DNA of 64,000 nucleotides from Desmodesmus armatus (GCA_007449985.2 VIIQ02000647.1:248001-312000), one strand, 5' to 3'; counted from the stretch's first letter, positions 35,601 to 47,130 are shown. The notes: generated by a model from the sequence alone, not told the origin. Translations and numbers: made by a program.

Positions 35601-36683
35601 CCAACAACCAGTGCCGCAGCCAAACTGGCACCATTGCGAGATGACATGAAAGTCAAAGCATCGCCACAGCAGCCGCGCACGAACAAGGACGCAGAGCAAA
35701 CCCAGACACAAAACAAAAACAAGTACCACGGGAGGGTAGTGGCCAAAGAATTCCACAACCCTGACAGCCAACTGTACTATGGAGTGGCAAGCTACATGCC
35801 TTCTGCTACCGCAGCATACGTCTATAAAGTACTTTACACTGATGGCGATGACGAAACCATGATGACATCAGAGGTCGGCAGATACGTGGTAGACCCTAAC
35901 TCTGTCCCCCTGACAATCAGAGGCCACCTTAACACGCTAGGGGCGACCCCAGCGTTGTCACTGCAACCCTCAAAAGAACCGGAGCAACACCCCCCACCAG
36001 CACCAAGGGTAGGGGTAGGGAAGAGACCAAGGGACAACAAACCTGCTGTCTATGCCGATATCAGATCTTTCCTTGCACAATCACCCAGCCAGTTACATAA
36101 AGGCCCACCTCAGGGCCCTGGTACTGTTGCACACCCTCACCCAACCGAAAGTACCAGCCAAGAAAAGACTGACCAAACCTTGAAGGGGCCGCGCCCTGAG
36201 CCTAGGGAGCGCAGCCAGCCAGACAAGCAAGCCCCAAGCAACCCCCGGCCAGGGGACGTGCCACAAGTAATGACCCCTGTGCAAGCCACCACTCCCCTGC
36301 ACGTAGCCACCTGGAACGCAAGAGGGCTGTATTCCAGCAAAACAGACATGCACCACATGCTATCTCACCTTGAAGAAAGTCAAGGGGAAATGCCACACAT
36401 CATTGTGCTGACTGAAGTCAAACAAAGCCGAATCCACAAATGGATTAGACAACACCTGCGCCAATATCACTTGTTTGGCAGCTTTGCACAGGAACACAAC
36501 AGCCCACAGGACCGGGACAAGCGTAGCAAAAAGACTAAGAGGGCCAAAGCGGGTGTGATCGTTGCTCTTAGGAAAGACTGGCTGATGCTGGGCACAGCAT
36601 CGGCGGCTAGCCTGCCTAGTACAGTGAATGGCTACATGGCCCAAGTGAACATCCAGCTCCCTGATTCTGCCCACTCACTGTAG
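32643..36683 (+). CDS. LINE first open frame: repeats, protease-like domain, start of APE
   Basis: The frame is open from 32601 to the TAG at 36681 (1,346 codons from the GTG at 32643). There is no ATG in frame before 34014, so the natural start is unclear. A hydrophobic stretch (WTSFLLLVGLLGLA) precedes twenty 16-aa repeats of the type SPLLSSGCGSPQLLLG. A second hydrophobic segment (LPLCATVLLLVLLL) follows at about 34130-34170. From about 34708 comes a protease-like domain with the Cys box AGHCGAHALAAML and the His box CHYKTWVEAHGNWY, laid out like Josephin/OTU-type papain-fold peptidases. A Pro/Lys-rich linker leads to the APE start (about 36292), with TWNARG and VLTEVK. The APE is cut off by the frameshift. 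Whether the hydrophobic segments reach the protein is uncertain given the missing ATG. Confidence 0.7.
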   Translation: MERGVSELEVSRKGRLVIWTSFLLLVGLLGLATPGWHHHQSAGQRTSLNALSPASCPSPTATISNCTRSIIPTWISEASSSLQQVFGPNGHCLSAQHWHSSQAWEAKYIQKDCPLPFVDCGQSQAAFGSPLPSSSCGSPQLLLGSPLPSSGCGSPQLLLGSPLLSSGCGSPQLLLGSPLPRSGCGSPQLLLGSPLPRSGCASPQLLLGSPLISSGCGSPQLLLGSPLLSSGCGSPQLLLGSPLLSSGCGSPQLLLGSPLLSSGCGSPQLLLGSPLLSSGCGLPQLLLGSPLLSSGRGPPQLLLGSPLLSSGRGPPQLLLGSPLLSSGRGSPQLLLGSPLLSSGCGSPQLLLGSPLLSSGCGSPQLLLGSPLLSSGCGSPQLLLGSPLLSSGCGSPQLLLGSPLLSSGCGSPQLLLGSPLLSSGCGPPQLLLGKPLLSSGCGAPQLLLGSTPTHYSGTMNTPLQPSAQHWQWHSFRERSQSTGWAQQLGLYVSYTAALLPLCATVLLLVLLLCQHNHGSHANVGTSSKRKRNLSRRPMGSPVRTGAAIGKLDRAVKMIEQLERMSYSKQHHYVRLASIRKYKYYLRQIRYLLHPKHQYTVRHTVEAIPMQDAPYIRNRKLPKHLYSQDPSRPVPSYTATIASSTPDALAEGTQQGKHYTPAIDRPGGGDVQGGPQGLSAPDDVWIQPQDIGLYCEPQYAGHCGAHALAAMLKRQIAQHPNYLVPQLRQWTTDEGIVRCRRYLELDYTYYGAEGWYSPEALNHWLRHNTEETATLLQFCWIGHDTVYTKQEILNKAPPGCKALMIKYLHDDTICHYKTWVEAHGNWYECESIAFRAQGKVRKLTDMDWLTLAPSQPNADDTVLYTLVQLDPHTSGRDMQPRIRRPSISVQATTLQWVDGETLTLCTQAGPSRHSAGRRSSALGQGDNPTNKSLPKWQRTTKGDRSEPYARPPALFTRAPATQTKAPTTVRKSKTSIASNPIKTKWVTPPTTSAAAKLAPLRDDMKVKASPQQPRTNKDAEQTQTQNKNKYHGRVVAKEFHNPDSQLYYGVASYMPSATAAYVYKVLYTDGDDETMMTSEVGRYVVDPNSVPLTIRGHLNTLGATPALSLQPSKEPEQHPPPAPRVGVGKRPRDNKPAVYADIRSFLAQSPSQLHKGPPQGPGTVAHPHPTESTSQEKTDQTLKGPRPEPRERSQPDKQAPSNPRPGDVPQVMTPVQATTPLHVATWNARGLYSSKTDMHHMLSHLEESQGEMPHIIVLTEVKQSRIHKWIRQHLRQYHLFGSFAQEHNSPQDRDKRSKKTKRAKAGVIVALRKDWLMLGTASAASLPSTVNGYMAQVNIQLPDSAHSL
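33026..33985. repeat. 48-bp coding tandem repeat, 20 copies
   Basis: Twenty head-to-tail 48-bp units, each encoding a 16-residue SPLLSSGCGSPQLLLG-type motif in the LINE frame. Variants (GRGPPQ, GCALPQ-like, PRSGC) cluster, showing local homogenisation. Because 48 is divisible by three, other frames, including a 359-codon minus frame, are open too; these are shadows. Confidence 0.95.
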
Positions 36684-39600
36684 TGGGCATGTACTGCCCA
36701 CACAATATGCGAGACCGCCGCACCATCTACTCAGTATTCCACGACCTACACACCAACACCACAGACCCCATGGTGGTGGCAGGCGATTTCAATGCTACAT
36801 CCTTCGACAGCGACAGGCTGTCGCACAATCGGAAAACAGCGGACTCGGCCCACCGCGAGTTCATGCAGCGGCACACCCTGCGTCCGATCGACAGCCCAGC
36901 GGAAGGAGACACAAGGACATACACATTCCGCAAATCATCTGAAACGTACTGTAGTAGAATAGACGACATCCTACTGAACGCCCCCCTCCAAGGGGACTGC
37001 CGCACCTTCACAGGATCCCTTGCAAAACTGAAACACCAAGCCAAGAAGCTCTCTGCATACACAACTTGGGGGCACCTGGTAGTCAACCACAAGAAGACAA
37101 CGGTGACAGGAGCACTCCATCACTCACAACCAAACAAGCCATACGATGACCAACGCCTAAAGGAGCAACTGGAAGGGCACATAACTGTACAAGGCAAGCC
37201 TATTACTTACCATCACCCAAAAACCCCATTCCGGCACCTTGGGGTACTCCTCACCATGAACCTGGACTACAAACCACAATTCAAGGCAACAGTAGAACAA
37301 CTGGCCAATGCAGCCAACGCACTGAAAACCTCATGGGCCAGCCCATCCCAAAAACTACGCATTCTGAAGTCCAGCTTAAGGGCCGCTGTCTCACATGTAC
37401 TGACAATGGCACCATTCACGTCACCGGAAATCAAGAAATTGGACGGCATTCTCTGCAAAATCGCCAAACAAGCACACGGGCTGTCGGTCAGCATGTCCAC
37501 CATTGGTGCACATGAGGACACTGCAAAGGGAGGACTGGGATGCCCCTCTCTAGAAGTCGAACACACCATCATCTGTACGCAGCGGCTGACCCGCGCACTG
37601 AACGATTAAGGACCCCTAGGCCGCCTCACCCGTGCCCTCATGCAACGACAGTGCACTACTACGGATGCGCTGTCAGTCTCTCAGCTCCCCCACGTCTCAC
37701 GCTACTGTATGCGCGTCAGACAAGCCCTGGCCATGCAAAAGGCCAGGATCAACGTCAAAAAGGATGGCACAAGGCAAGCAGCTTTGGATGCCCTAGCACC
37801 CCTTGCTGCAAGCCTCACTAAGCTAGAAGCTGAGCCAAGTGAATGGGACCGCAGGCTCGTGGCAGACATACAAGTTCTGCACTCTGTGGGAATCAACACA
37901 GTTGAGCACATGTTGTGCCATAAACGCACAAACGTCCTCCCAGCACTAGCCATTGTGTCCATCATGGGAAAGAACAAGGTAAAGCCCAAGCACATTGCAG
38001 CCTGGCGCCGAGTCACCCACTACCTCAGCACAGGCGTGCCGTGGACGGAGGTATGCAGAGCACCTCCCGAACAAGAAACCCGCCCCCTCCACAGTGACTT
38101 CCACCGGAATATGCAAGCACACTGGCCGGGCAATCACACCATGTGGAACAATCCCATCCCAGGAACACACACCGACCTGCATGCCCTGTCAGGGATGCAC
38201 CAAGACCTAGAACACCAAGCACTACAAGCACGCAACACTACAGTCGAATACATAAGAAGCCGCGAACAAGCAAGCGGGCCGTCTGGAAAGACATATAGAC
38301 ACACTGTGGAGATTGCCGACGCCCCAGTGAGCCGCCGCACGTGCACGGGTTATCGCCTCTACACCAATGCCTGCAAAGATGCCCCGCGCCGACCTTCTCA
38401 ACCAGGAGAACCCCCGCCAGCACAAAAGCGCATGGCTGCGCTTGGAGCGAAGTACTCCTTTACGGATGAAAGAATTGCCTCTGTGAAGGCACTCTGCTCC
38501 TCTCGCACCCAACAACAAGCCATCGTGCAGTGGGCTCCATGTGTGCAACAAGGATGGCAGATTGCCACTCAAGAATCCTCAGGATACAAAGTCCACTGCA
38601 TGACAGAAGCCACGCCGGCTGACCTACAACAGTTCGGTCTAGACACTCTGCGCCCATGCGAGTACTGTGCAAGACCAGCCACCTCCACAGAACAAACCTG
38701 CAAGATCTGCGCAACGTGCGACAGGTGGTATCACACTGACTGCATCCAACGGGTGCATGGCGAGGTCTCAGCTGAACCACCCGAACCCTACACATGCAAG
38801 GAGTGCCATGAGCAACAATACACCGCACAAAGCCTCCCTAACGACATCAAGCTCTACAGAGTGGAATGGAAGGAGGCCTCAGAGGCCATTCCCACCATAC
38901 GCGCCAGCGCCACACCTCAGGCACTGCGGGAATTGGAAGAGCTTCTTGCATCCCAACACGTCCATAATGACAGTCAAGTAAAGCGGCTAAAGACTGCCAT
39001 GCAACAACGCCCCAGAGTCACTCCACCTGCGGCTGAAAGAGTGTATGATGTGACCATTGGCCAAGCAATCCGCAAGAAACTAGTGCTTCACACCCTCCCC
39101 ATCAACCCCCATGCAGACGTCCCCCCCGACACGCATGGAGCCAGTGGAGTGGGCTGCCGTGCGTATGTGAGGCCAGTGCAGTATGCCACTTCGGCTGGCC
39201 AGATAAGAACAAAAGAGCTGTGCTGCATCTATGGCACAGACGGCAGATGTGAACACATGATCAGCCCTGAGGTGGTCGCCCGCCTGAAAGACGCGTTCAC
39301 ATACATGCAAAGCAACCACCCAGACACAATGGCAGCCTTGCAAGCTGGTACGTTCGAGGAAGAACTACGCCGCCTTGCCTTGAGATACCGCCAGCTGCCC
39401 GGCACTAAGGCCACTGAAGCTCAACACTGGGGCCTCCCCCAGCAGCTTAAGCACACAATCATGAGCCAAGCTAAGCTTACCCAAGAGCGCTTCTGCAACC
39501 CATTCACCGTCCACCCCTGCACGCCCAACTACTGGACGGCACACGACCGGGATCGGGTGTTCGGCGCCAATCACGATGCGTACGCAGTCCGCTGGACAGG

Positions 39601-41986
39601 CCCATCTCTTGCGGTGCCGGAATTTGATGTGCATATGGCGGTTAAAGCCGTAGATTGGGCCATCAGATCAGCTAAAAGCACCACAGATAGCACCCTCACC
39701 CTGCTGATTCTCCCGACCTTCTTTGCGTGGGACGGGGTGGACACCGATGACGACGCAGCGTACATGCAACTGGTGCGCAGAAACTACGATGTATGCCTCC
39801 CGGTATGTACCTTTGGAAGGGAGATGATACAGCTGGACCCCCCGGGATGCCAGCCGTTTGCAGGCCCCCGCACCCTGAAGTGGAAATTCAGGATGCTAGC
39901 AGTCGGCAACCAAACAGGATATGCAGAGCACTTCCAATTCAAAGTCGGTGACCAGCGTCAAGAAACCACTTGGTACCGTACCTTCCAAACTGCAGTTCGG
40001 GGGGCCCTCGAAGCAGTACCTAACGCCAGTAAGCAGCCAAGAGCCAAGTTCACCAAGCTTGAAGATCTATACATGGATGAAGATGCCACTGCAACCCTTG
40101 CCAGGTGGGCAAGGAAAGCCAGCAAACGCTTCTGCCAACGCCCCACGGACAACACCCTGGCCATAGTCCTACCCCGTCCCTTGGCGTATCACACCCCTGC
40201 TAGATACTCAGAAACAGGAGACATGCGCAGACTGGACTCTGCGGATGACCCCCTTGAGTACGAACAACTGGTGCTTGCACACACAGCAGCAACTCAATCA
40301 CTGCGTAGGTCCCAAGCAAACCCGCCCCCCCTTGCCCACGACTGGAAAGCTTTCCTATACACGGATGGCAGCCACGTGAAAGGGCAGGATATGGAAGGAC
40401 CGGGCATTGGGGCGGCTGTGCATGTACCCGGAGCGCACAGCCAAACCCTGGCAGTGCACTGCGCCTGGCAAGGCGAGGGAGCAGACGCCACGTGCAACAC
40501 AATCTGCAGGGCGGAACTGGCAGCCCTACACGTAGCCCTCACTCAGTTTGGCACGACACACACCAAAGTCGATGGCACACTACATGTAGCCACGGACAGT
40601 CTGGGATCCATGCACGGACTTGCCAAGATGATCTCTAGGCCTCAAGACCTGACAGAGCATCGGCACCGGCAGGTCCTTGAAGCCATAGCCAATGCTGTAC
40701 GGGATCACCCTGGTACGATCCACCTTTGGAAAGTGAAGAGCCACGCTGGCATAATAGGCAATGAGATGGCGGATGGTACCGCCGTACAGGTGGCCCGCGG
40801 GGAACTACCTATTGATGCTCCACCCCCACATACATATGATGTACCGAGTAACTCGCGCATGCAGATGTATTGGCCATACAAGGAAGTAGACAAGGAACTG
40901 CCAACTGGCGTCACCGTGACAGTCACAAAACCCCTGCCAGACATGCAAGCCGCCCTTAAACAAGAGGCACATGCAGGTGCAAAGCTTGGCAGCGCGCCCA
41001 AAGATGGCATATATGCCTCCAGCTGGAGGAGCGTGGCCGATAAACTACATCACCCAGCCAGTCATGCATTCATGACCAGCTCCAAGGTGGACAGGTACAC
41101 TCGAAAACTAGTGTTGCAATACCGCTGGGGACTGCTCCCTACCAACAGACTACTGCACAAAATTGGCAAGGCGCCAACCAACCAGTGTCCGCTCTGTGGA
41201 CAGGAAGACGGAGGGCACCACGCCATCAGCGGCTGCAAGGAGCTGTCCGCCGCGTACACGCGCCGCCACAATGACGCCGGCACGGAAATTCTGGAAGCTA
41301 TCAGCAGAGGCAAGGAAGCAGGAAATGTCTTCTTGTCAGACGTGGGTTACACCAGAAGAAAGGCCCCATCAGAGGTGCCGGAGGGCATGCAGCCACACCG
41401 CTTCATGAGGCACATGGACAATCCGTCCATGTTCAGCCACGACCTTGCGGAGGCCCTTAAAGGATATCGGGACAGCGTTCCCGACATCATCATGCTGAAA
41501 TACTTCCCAGACAACAACGAGTGGGTCTTCGACATCGTCGAAATCAAATACTGCAGGGACACGGACCCGATGCCGCAACAAGAAAGAGCGGCAGCACAAC
41601 ACGCCGCACTGAAAGAACTGATCTTGGCCCATGAGCCCACAGCCACAGTTCGCATCGTCACTCTGCTGCTAGGGGCATCAGGGATAATCTATGAGTCCTT
41701 CCTGAAAGAAATGCGCGACCTCGGAGTAGGCGGCTCCGCCCTCACATCCCTAGCTCGACGCCTGCACCACATAGCAGTACGCAACCTCAAACTCATCTGG
41801 ACACAACGCAGAGCCATCCTCATGGGCCGCAACAAGCGCCCAGGGAAGAAAGGCAAACGCGACAAGGGACGACGGCCACACAAGCAACACTCAAGGCCTA
41901 CCCGCCGCAGTACAGCCCAACAAGGCACAAAGCGTCTCCTCGTCAGGTCAGAGCCGGACCACAGGAAACGTCGCAAAAAGCGATGA
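36683..41986 (+). pseudogene. LINE second frame: APE end, RT remnant, PHD, RNase H, nuclease
   Basis: One reading frame interrupted once by TAA at 37607-37609. It continues the APE (VVAGDFNATS and SRIDD, catalytic boxes) in a frame shifted from the first ORF. About 37000 it jumps to the end of the RT (KKLSAYTTWG, VNHKKT), so fingers and palm are missing. Then: thumb-like region; PHD-type C4HC3 finger at 38650-38815 (CEYC, CKICATC, WYHTDC, CKEC); RNase H at about 40330-40800 with LYTDGS, CRAELAALH, ATDS and SHAGIIGNEMAD; CCHC knuckle CPLCGQEDGGHHAISGC (about 41185-41240); and VPDII...DIVEIKYC (41478-41554), a PD-(D/E)XK pattern placed where REL endonucleases sit. The C-terminus is Lys/Arg-rich. 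First ATG after the stop is 37640. Confidence 0.85.
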
Positions 41987-42130
41987 TTTACACTTCACAC
42001 CCCCTCCATGCCCTCGGGCTGGAGGGGTCAGGTGGGGGGTGTGGTAGTCTAGCATGCTAGACATGCACACCCCTCTTGCCTTAACGTTACGCCAGTGGTT
42101 CGCCATAGGCGTAGTTACTTACTTACTTAC

Positions 42131-42823
42131 ATCACACAAGCACCTTGAAGGTACACCACACAATCACCTTGAAGGTACATCACACAAGCACCTTGAAGGT
42201 ACACCACACAATCACCTTGAAGGTACATCACACAAGCACCTTGAAGGTACACCACACAATCACCTTGAAGGTACATCACACAATCAGCTTGAAGGTACAT
42301 CACACAATCACCTTGAAGGTACATCACACAAGCACCTTGAAGATACACCACACAATCACCTTGAAGGTACATCACACAAGCACCTTGAAGGTACACCACA
42401 CAATCACCTTGAAGGTACATCACACAAGCACCTTGAAGGTACATCACACAAGCACCTTGAAGGTACACCACACAAGCACCTTGAAGATACACCACACAAT
42501 CACCTTGAAGGTACATCACACAAGCACCTTGAAGGTACACCACACAATCACCTTGAAGGTACATCGCACAAGCACCTTGAAGGTACACCACACAAGCACC
42601 TTGAAGGTACATCACACAATCACCTTGAAGATACATCACACAAGCACCTTGAAGGTACATCACACAATCACCTTGAAGGTACATCACACAAGCACCTTGA
42701 AGGTACACCACACAATCACCTTGAAGGTACATCACACAAGCACCTTGAAGGTACACCACACAATCACCTTGAAGGTACACCACACAATCACCTTGAAGGT
42801 ACATCACACAATCACCTCACCTC
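42131..42823. repeat. 24-bp minisatellite, right fragment (28 units)
   Basis: Twenty-eight full units plus a partial one. Units mostly alternate between an ACATCACACAAGC type and an ACACCACACAATC type, giving a 48-bp higher-order period. A 306-codon frame runs through because 24 is divisible by three; it begins in the LINE tail (ATG 42054) and is not considered a gene. Confidence 0.95.
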
Positions 42824-43773
42824 CAGAGGTAGCCACCCTGGGCCCCACACAAGCCAGCAACATATGGGCATGTACCTACACGACAACCTGTCCAGTCTGC
42901 TCGTGCCCGCAAAGCAGCGTTCTGCCAGCAAAGAAAGCAGCTGGCCATGTGCCCATGCATGGGACCCCAACTAAACCACCATGTATGAGCGAAATCATAT
43001 TGCCGTAGCACCAGCTCAGCCCAGCCACAGCCACAAACTCCAATGCTTGTCGTCCCGTGACTGTACAAATCCCCTACAGCCACACTCCTAACCCCCACGT
43101 ACTACCTCCCACTTTCCCATTCACATGGCCTTGTTTGTTAGGCCACCGTCGACAGCTCGTATGTTGAAGCAATCTTGGGTCCAAGCCCATGCATTGGTCA
43201 ACCCGCCACAGCCACCAAGCCGCCGCTGTGATCCACAGGCACACAGTGGTGCGCATACATACAGTGGCATGAATGCAGGTGCCACAAATGCTTCAACAGC
43301 TGTGTGCCGCAATTTCAGCCACATGTACAAAACACATTGATACAACCATGCATAGCATGTTGTCAGTCCATGTAGTGCGGTGGGAGTTTGATAGCTGCAA
43401 ACCCGCCACGCTCCAACACTGCAGCTTGTGCAGCAACACAGCCATCAGCTGCTTCTGCTCTCCACCAGCACACACTAGAGTACTCTACAAACCAATCCAT
43501 GGGTTCCTGTGTCGGCATCAACATACACCCAACCACCAAGCGATGTGCGCACTCGCTCACATCCAAATACATCATCGGCAGGCGCTGTGCGCAGTAGGGC
43601 CAGCACTATGCCCCAGCAACGCTGCACAGCCCAGCACAGCATGCATGTCCTGCAGCTCAACCCACGCTCTCGTACACATCCAAACACATAATTGTCAGCC
43701 GCTGTGCGCAGCAAGGCCAGCACTTTGCCCTCGCAATGGTGCACAGGCCAGCACAGCATGCATATCCTGCAGC
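42824..43773. other. Spacer, probable 3' UTR of CCCH gene
   Basis: No gene recognised. Between 43500 and 43790 there are two diverged ~110-bp copies of a segment with CCAGCACAGCATGCAT.TCCTGCAGCTCAACCC, a local duplication. The right part is likely 3' UTR of the minus-strand zinc-finger gene. Confidence 0.4.
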
Positions 43774-46700
43774 TCAACCCAGACGCATCCCCTGTAGGTC
43801 CAGCAGCATGCTGTTGGCCCCATGCGTGCTGGCAGCATACATGCACTGCCAACTGTCAGAGCTGCAGGGCTGCTGCTGCTGCTGCACCTCGCTGGTCTGC
43901 ACTGCGATTGGGCCTCCTGCAAACACCACTCCCGTGGCTGAGTTGTCTAGCACACCGACCTGCACCAGTTCCCCTGCATATGGCGATGTGCTGAGCCCCT
44001 GCGGTCCCTGCATGGGGTGTACCATCACACTCTGTGCTGGCTGCTGTGGCTGTTGCTGCTGCAGGACAACACCCTGTGCTGGCTGCTGCTGCTGCTGCAG
44101 GACGTACCCACCATCCAGCACAGTATAGCTGTAGCCCTGTGCAGGCAGGTTACTGCTGCCAGGCATGATGGTTGTTGCAGGCAGCTCAATCTGCACGACC
44201 TGCCCAGCAGCCATGGGTGCACTGACACTGCTGACAGTGTTGGGGTCTGGGACCTGCACCCAGTATGTTGGCTGGCTGCTGCCTGGCATGGTGTACTGCA
44301 GCAGCTGCTGAGTACCGCCTGACATGGTGTACTGCAGCACCTGCTGGGTACTGCCTGGCATGGTGTACTGCAGTACTGACTGAGGCGGAGGAGCGTGCTG
44401 AGCCTGCACCATCAGTGAGCCCTGCACGCCCCCTGCCACAACTACCGGCAGACCCATGCTTGACTGTGGCAGCGTGACTGTGGCGTAACCACCACCTGCA
44501 GCGCTGCTGCTCGTGCCCTGGCCAGCATGCAGCAGCACCACTTGCTGCTGTGGCTGCGGCTGCTGCTGCGTGTAGTGTGTCTGCTGTACTGCAGGACTCA
44601 GACCGGGTGCCTGGGGCACCTCAGCAGCTGGCACCGGGTTCAGCACAACCACCGGCACCTGCTGCTGTGGCACCATCCCAGCGGCAGCCTGCATGCTTGC
44701 ACTCTCTGCAGATGGCTGGCCAGTGAAGCCTGCCGTCTTTGCAGGAGGCGGCATACCACCCGGCATGTGCTGACCCTGCGCCAGTGCCCGTGCCTGTGCC
44801 TGCAAGGCAGCCTTGCGCTGCTGCTGGCGGCTTCCTTTGTTGAGCATTGCACCGGCAGACCAACAGGCCTCTAGGGGAGGCAAGCTGGGATCCAGGGGCT
44901 GCCCGTGCAGGAGGCACAAGAAGCAGCATAGGCAGTGCCGACGTCAGTACAAGCAACAGTGGTGTCAGGACAGGCAGGTTGCAGGTAGTTGAGGACACCT
45001 TTCAGCGCGTGTGAATCCTGCAGTGACGCCCAGGTAGTCAGCGACAGTGCAGCTTGCATGCCCTGTGAAATGTGCACACGGATGTGTCGCATGGCCAGTG
45101 CATGCGTGCATGGTGTGTAGCTGCCTTGCTGCTTATGTCTAACAAGACAGCAGTGCAGCTAAGGCAACAGCAGGCCAGCATGGCAGTCTTTCTCTTGTGC
45201 TTACCCTCAGCTCTGACGTGGAGTGGGCGTAGAAGCACACCGAGCGGTTGCATTTGGCGCCAAACTGGCACAGCTCTGTCCGGAACCTTTGGGGGTGCAG
45301 CCAGTACCTGCAAGTGGCATTGCAGCATCACCATCATCTTTCATGCTGAACACCCTAGCAGTTGTCGCTTTGCTGTGTGTGGAGTACTAGCTGTGAATTC
45401 ACTTGTGCGGCACTTGTTCCCCCAGAATAGCCATCGCCAGTGCCTGCCGGCAAGTGCATGGTATGCAGCCTGTCATGATCTTTACACTGCAGGAGTCACA
45501 CTTCCAGTATGTGCTGACATGCAGGAAACACTATGATTGCAGTCAGCGAATCAGGGCTAGCAGCCAGGTACCCACTCAAACATGTTGTGGGAGTAGTTGC
45601 ACCTGTCCCCCATGGGGCAGGTACCGCGCTGCAAGACAGCATGAGAAGAACATGCCAACAGTAGGCGGTGTCAGCACACATGACATCCAACATAGCTTTG
45701 CTGTCTCCTTATCAGGCCTTGAACAAATTGACCGTTCTGCAGTGCATCCGCAAGTGACACAAACTAGGGTGCATAGTGTTGCTTGTTGGAAGTTGCTGCC
45801 GTCAAGTGGATGGAGCTGTTGGATAGTTTGGTTCAGCATGTGCTGAACTGCAGCTGCTGCACGACTGCCATATGCTGCAGAGAGAGGGCGAGAAAGCAGG
45901 AGCGCGAGAGCGAGCGAGTGAGAGAGACGGGTGGGGGAGCCTCCCTCGGAGGGAGAGAGACGGACTGCCCCTGACATGGCACGTGCAGCACACCTGCTTG
46001 GTGTAATGGCAGGCGATGGACACATATGGGTGCTCATCCAGGTTGCGCCTGGCTGCACGCTCGCCCTCATGTTTACAAGGGCAGCTAGCCCAAGCGTCTG
46101 CAAACAGTGCAGCACAGCACGCTCAGCGGCTGTCAACAGGTGAAGAAGCGGCTGTCGACAAGTGAAGAAGCTAGCAGTGCTGCTCGGTTGTGATCAGACC
46201 TGCACACAAGGACTGCCTTAGGTAATATTTGAGGAAAGCCCCAAGCTACCAAAGCAGCAAGCTGATGAGCGGCTGGGTTGGCCTGTTTCTGGCGACTGTG
46301 GTATACGTTCAAAACAGCGCCGCGCGGCAGCACAGGCTGGCCAACACTGTTGCCTCCCAGCCCTCCGATACTACTTGTGGCGGCCACTAGTACTGACATA
46401 ATGACTCACGTGCATACTTCCTTTTGCAGGGCACCAACTGCACTCACAGGTACACATGCGCACATGTGAGAAAGCAACCACCTTCAAACCTGGTTGGAAC
46501 CTCCAGCCATGCATGTTGGTTGCCTTCTGCTGTGTCAGATTCAGGGGCCTGTGCTGCTGCAGAGCCCTAAAGACTTAGCATCGTTGTAAGGCAAAAGCAG
46601 CTGGAGCTAGAAGGGTCGCAGCAGCAGAGCTCAGGCCCCCAATAATCAGGGGTGGTCTGTAACTGACATCTACGGAGCCCCTCAATCGCGACCGCTACAG

Positions 46701-46930
46701 CGCCCTCACGGACATGCTTACTTTGTAGTAGTTCATCATATAGTCTTCCGTCAGGCAGTCACCCTGCAGCTGCAACGCAGTGCATAGGTAATTTCGAGTG
46801 GGGGGAGTGATTGAGTTACAATCCTGATCAGAGCTGCAAAGCAAACATGACATTCATGATTACCTTCTCATCTGACGCAATGTCTGCGCTGTCCCTGACC
46901 TGGCCTGAGATTGCTGACACTACGGGACAG
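43774..46930 (-). CDS. Tandem CCCH zinc-finger protein (plant RR-TZF type)
   Basis: Minus-strand exons: ~46930-46864 (5' end unresolved), 46763-46722, 46437-46410, 46097-45994, 45628-45576, 45307-45205, 45062-44999, 44870-43774. The RR region (VPCKRKY..CPCKHEGERAARRN) precedes two fingers with exactly the plant spacing CX8CX5CX3H-X16-CX5CX4CX3H; the fingers span three exons (ACHYTKQ, then RGTCPMGDRCNYSHNMFE, then LCQFGAKCNRSVCFYAH). One exon is only 28 nt and is needed to complete the RR motif. The last exon encodes ~365 residues rich in Gln/Ala/Val/Pro with VLQYTMPGS-type repeats, disordered and possibly condensate-forming. RR-TZF proteins bind RNA and regulate mRNA turnover or translation. 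The start codon was not found; the joins to the last two exons are phase-consistent but less certain. Confidence 0.82.
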
Positions 46931-47130
46931 GTCCGCCAGTTGCCGTTTGTGTAAGCAGGCGTTTACAGGGTGTTTTCACAGGTGTAAAACATTTACTCCA
47001 ACCGCAACGAAAACCTTGTACCAGCTGTGTAACGCATGTAACGTCTTTGTAGACTCTTTACATCCCGTGTAAGCACCCAGTCATGGTTGTAAACACTCGA
47101 ACGTCGGTGTAAACTTGCTGCATATCCTTT
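46931..47130. repeat. TTTAC/GTAAA-rich island I
   Basis: About a dozen occurrences of TTTAC or its complement GTAAA (often TGTAAAC/GTTTACA) in 200 bp, irregularly spaced and in both orientations. Two similar blocks lie at 49605-49773 and 54822-55030. It overlaps the unresolved 5' end of the zinc-finger gene, so it could include that promoter. Confidence 0.55.

Larger units (their letters stand above)
32547..42130 (+). mobile_element. Dualen/RandI-like LINE, RT-deleted copy
   Basis: A 9.6 kb element inserted in a 24-bp minisatellite, with TACATCACACA at both edges and a (TTAC)n 3' tail (about 42113-42130), as expected for a non-LTR retrotransposon. Domain order: N-terminal repeat region, cysteine-protease-like domain, AP endonuclease (APE), remnant of reverse transcriptase, PHD finger, RNase H, CCHC knuckle and PD-(D/E)XK nuclease. 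Having both an APE and a C-terminal restriction-like nuclease is the hallmark of the Dualen/RandI clade described from Chlamydomonas. This copy is dead: the APE is cut by a frameshift near 36670-36683, the RT core including the catalytic Y/F-x-D-D box is deleted, and a stop lies at 37607. Confidence 0.85.

Noticed and set aside
42131..42823. 24-bp array considered as a CRISPR-like array
   Set aside because: Direct tandem repeats with no unique spacers, in a eukaryotic genome.
42054..42974. 306-codon HKHLEGTP-repeat frame
   Set aside because: Runs from the LINE tail through a 24-bp minisatellite; openness follows from the repeat length.
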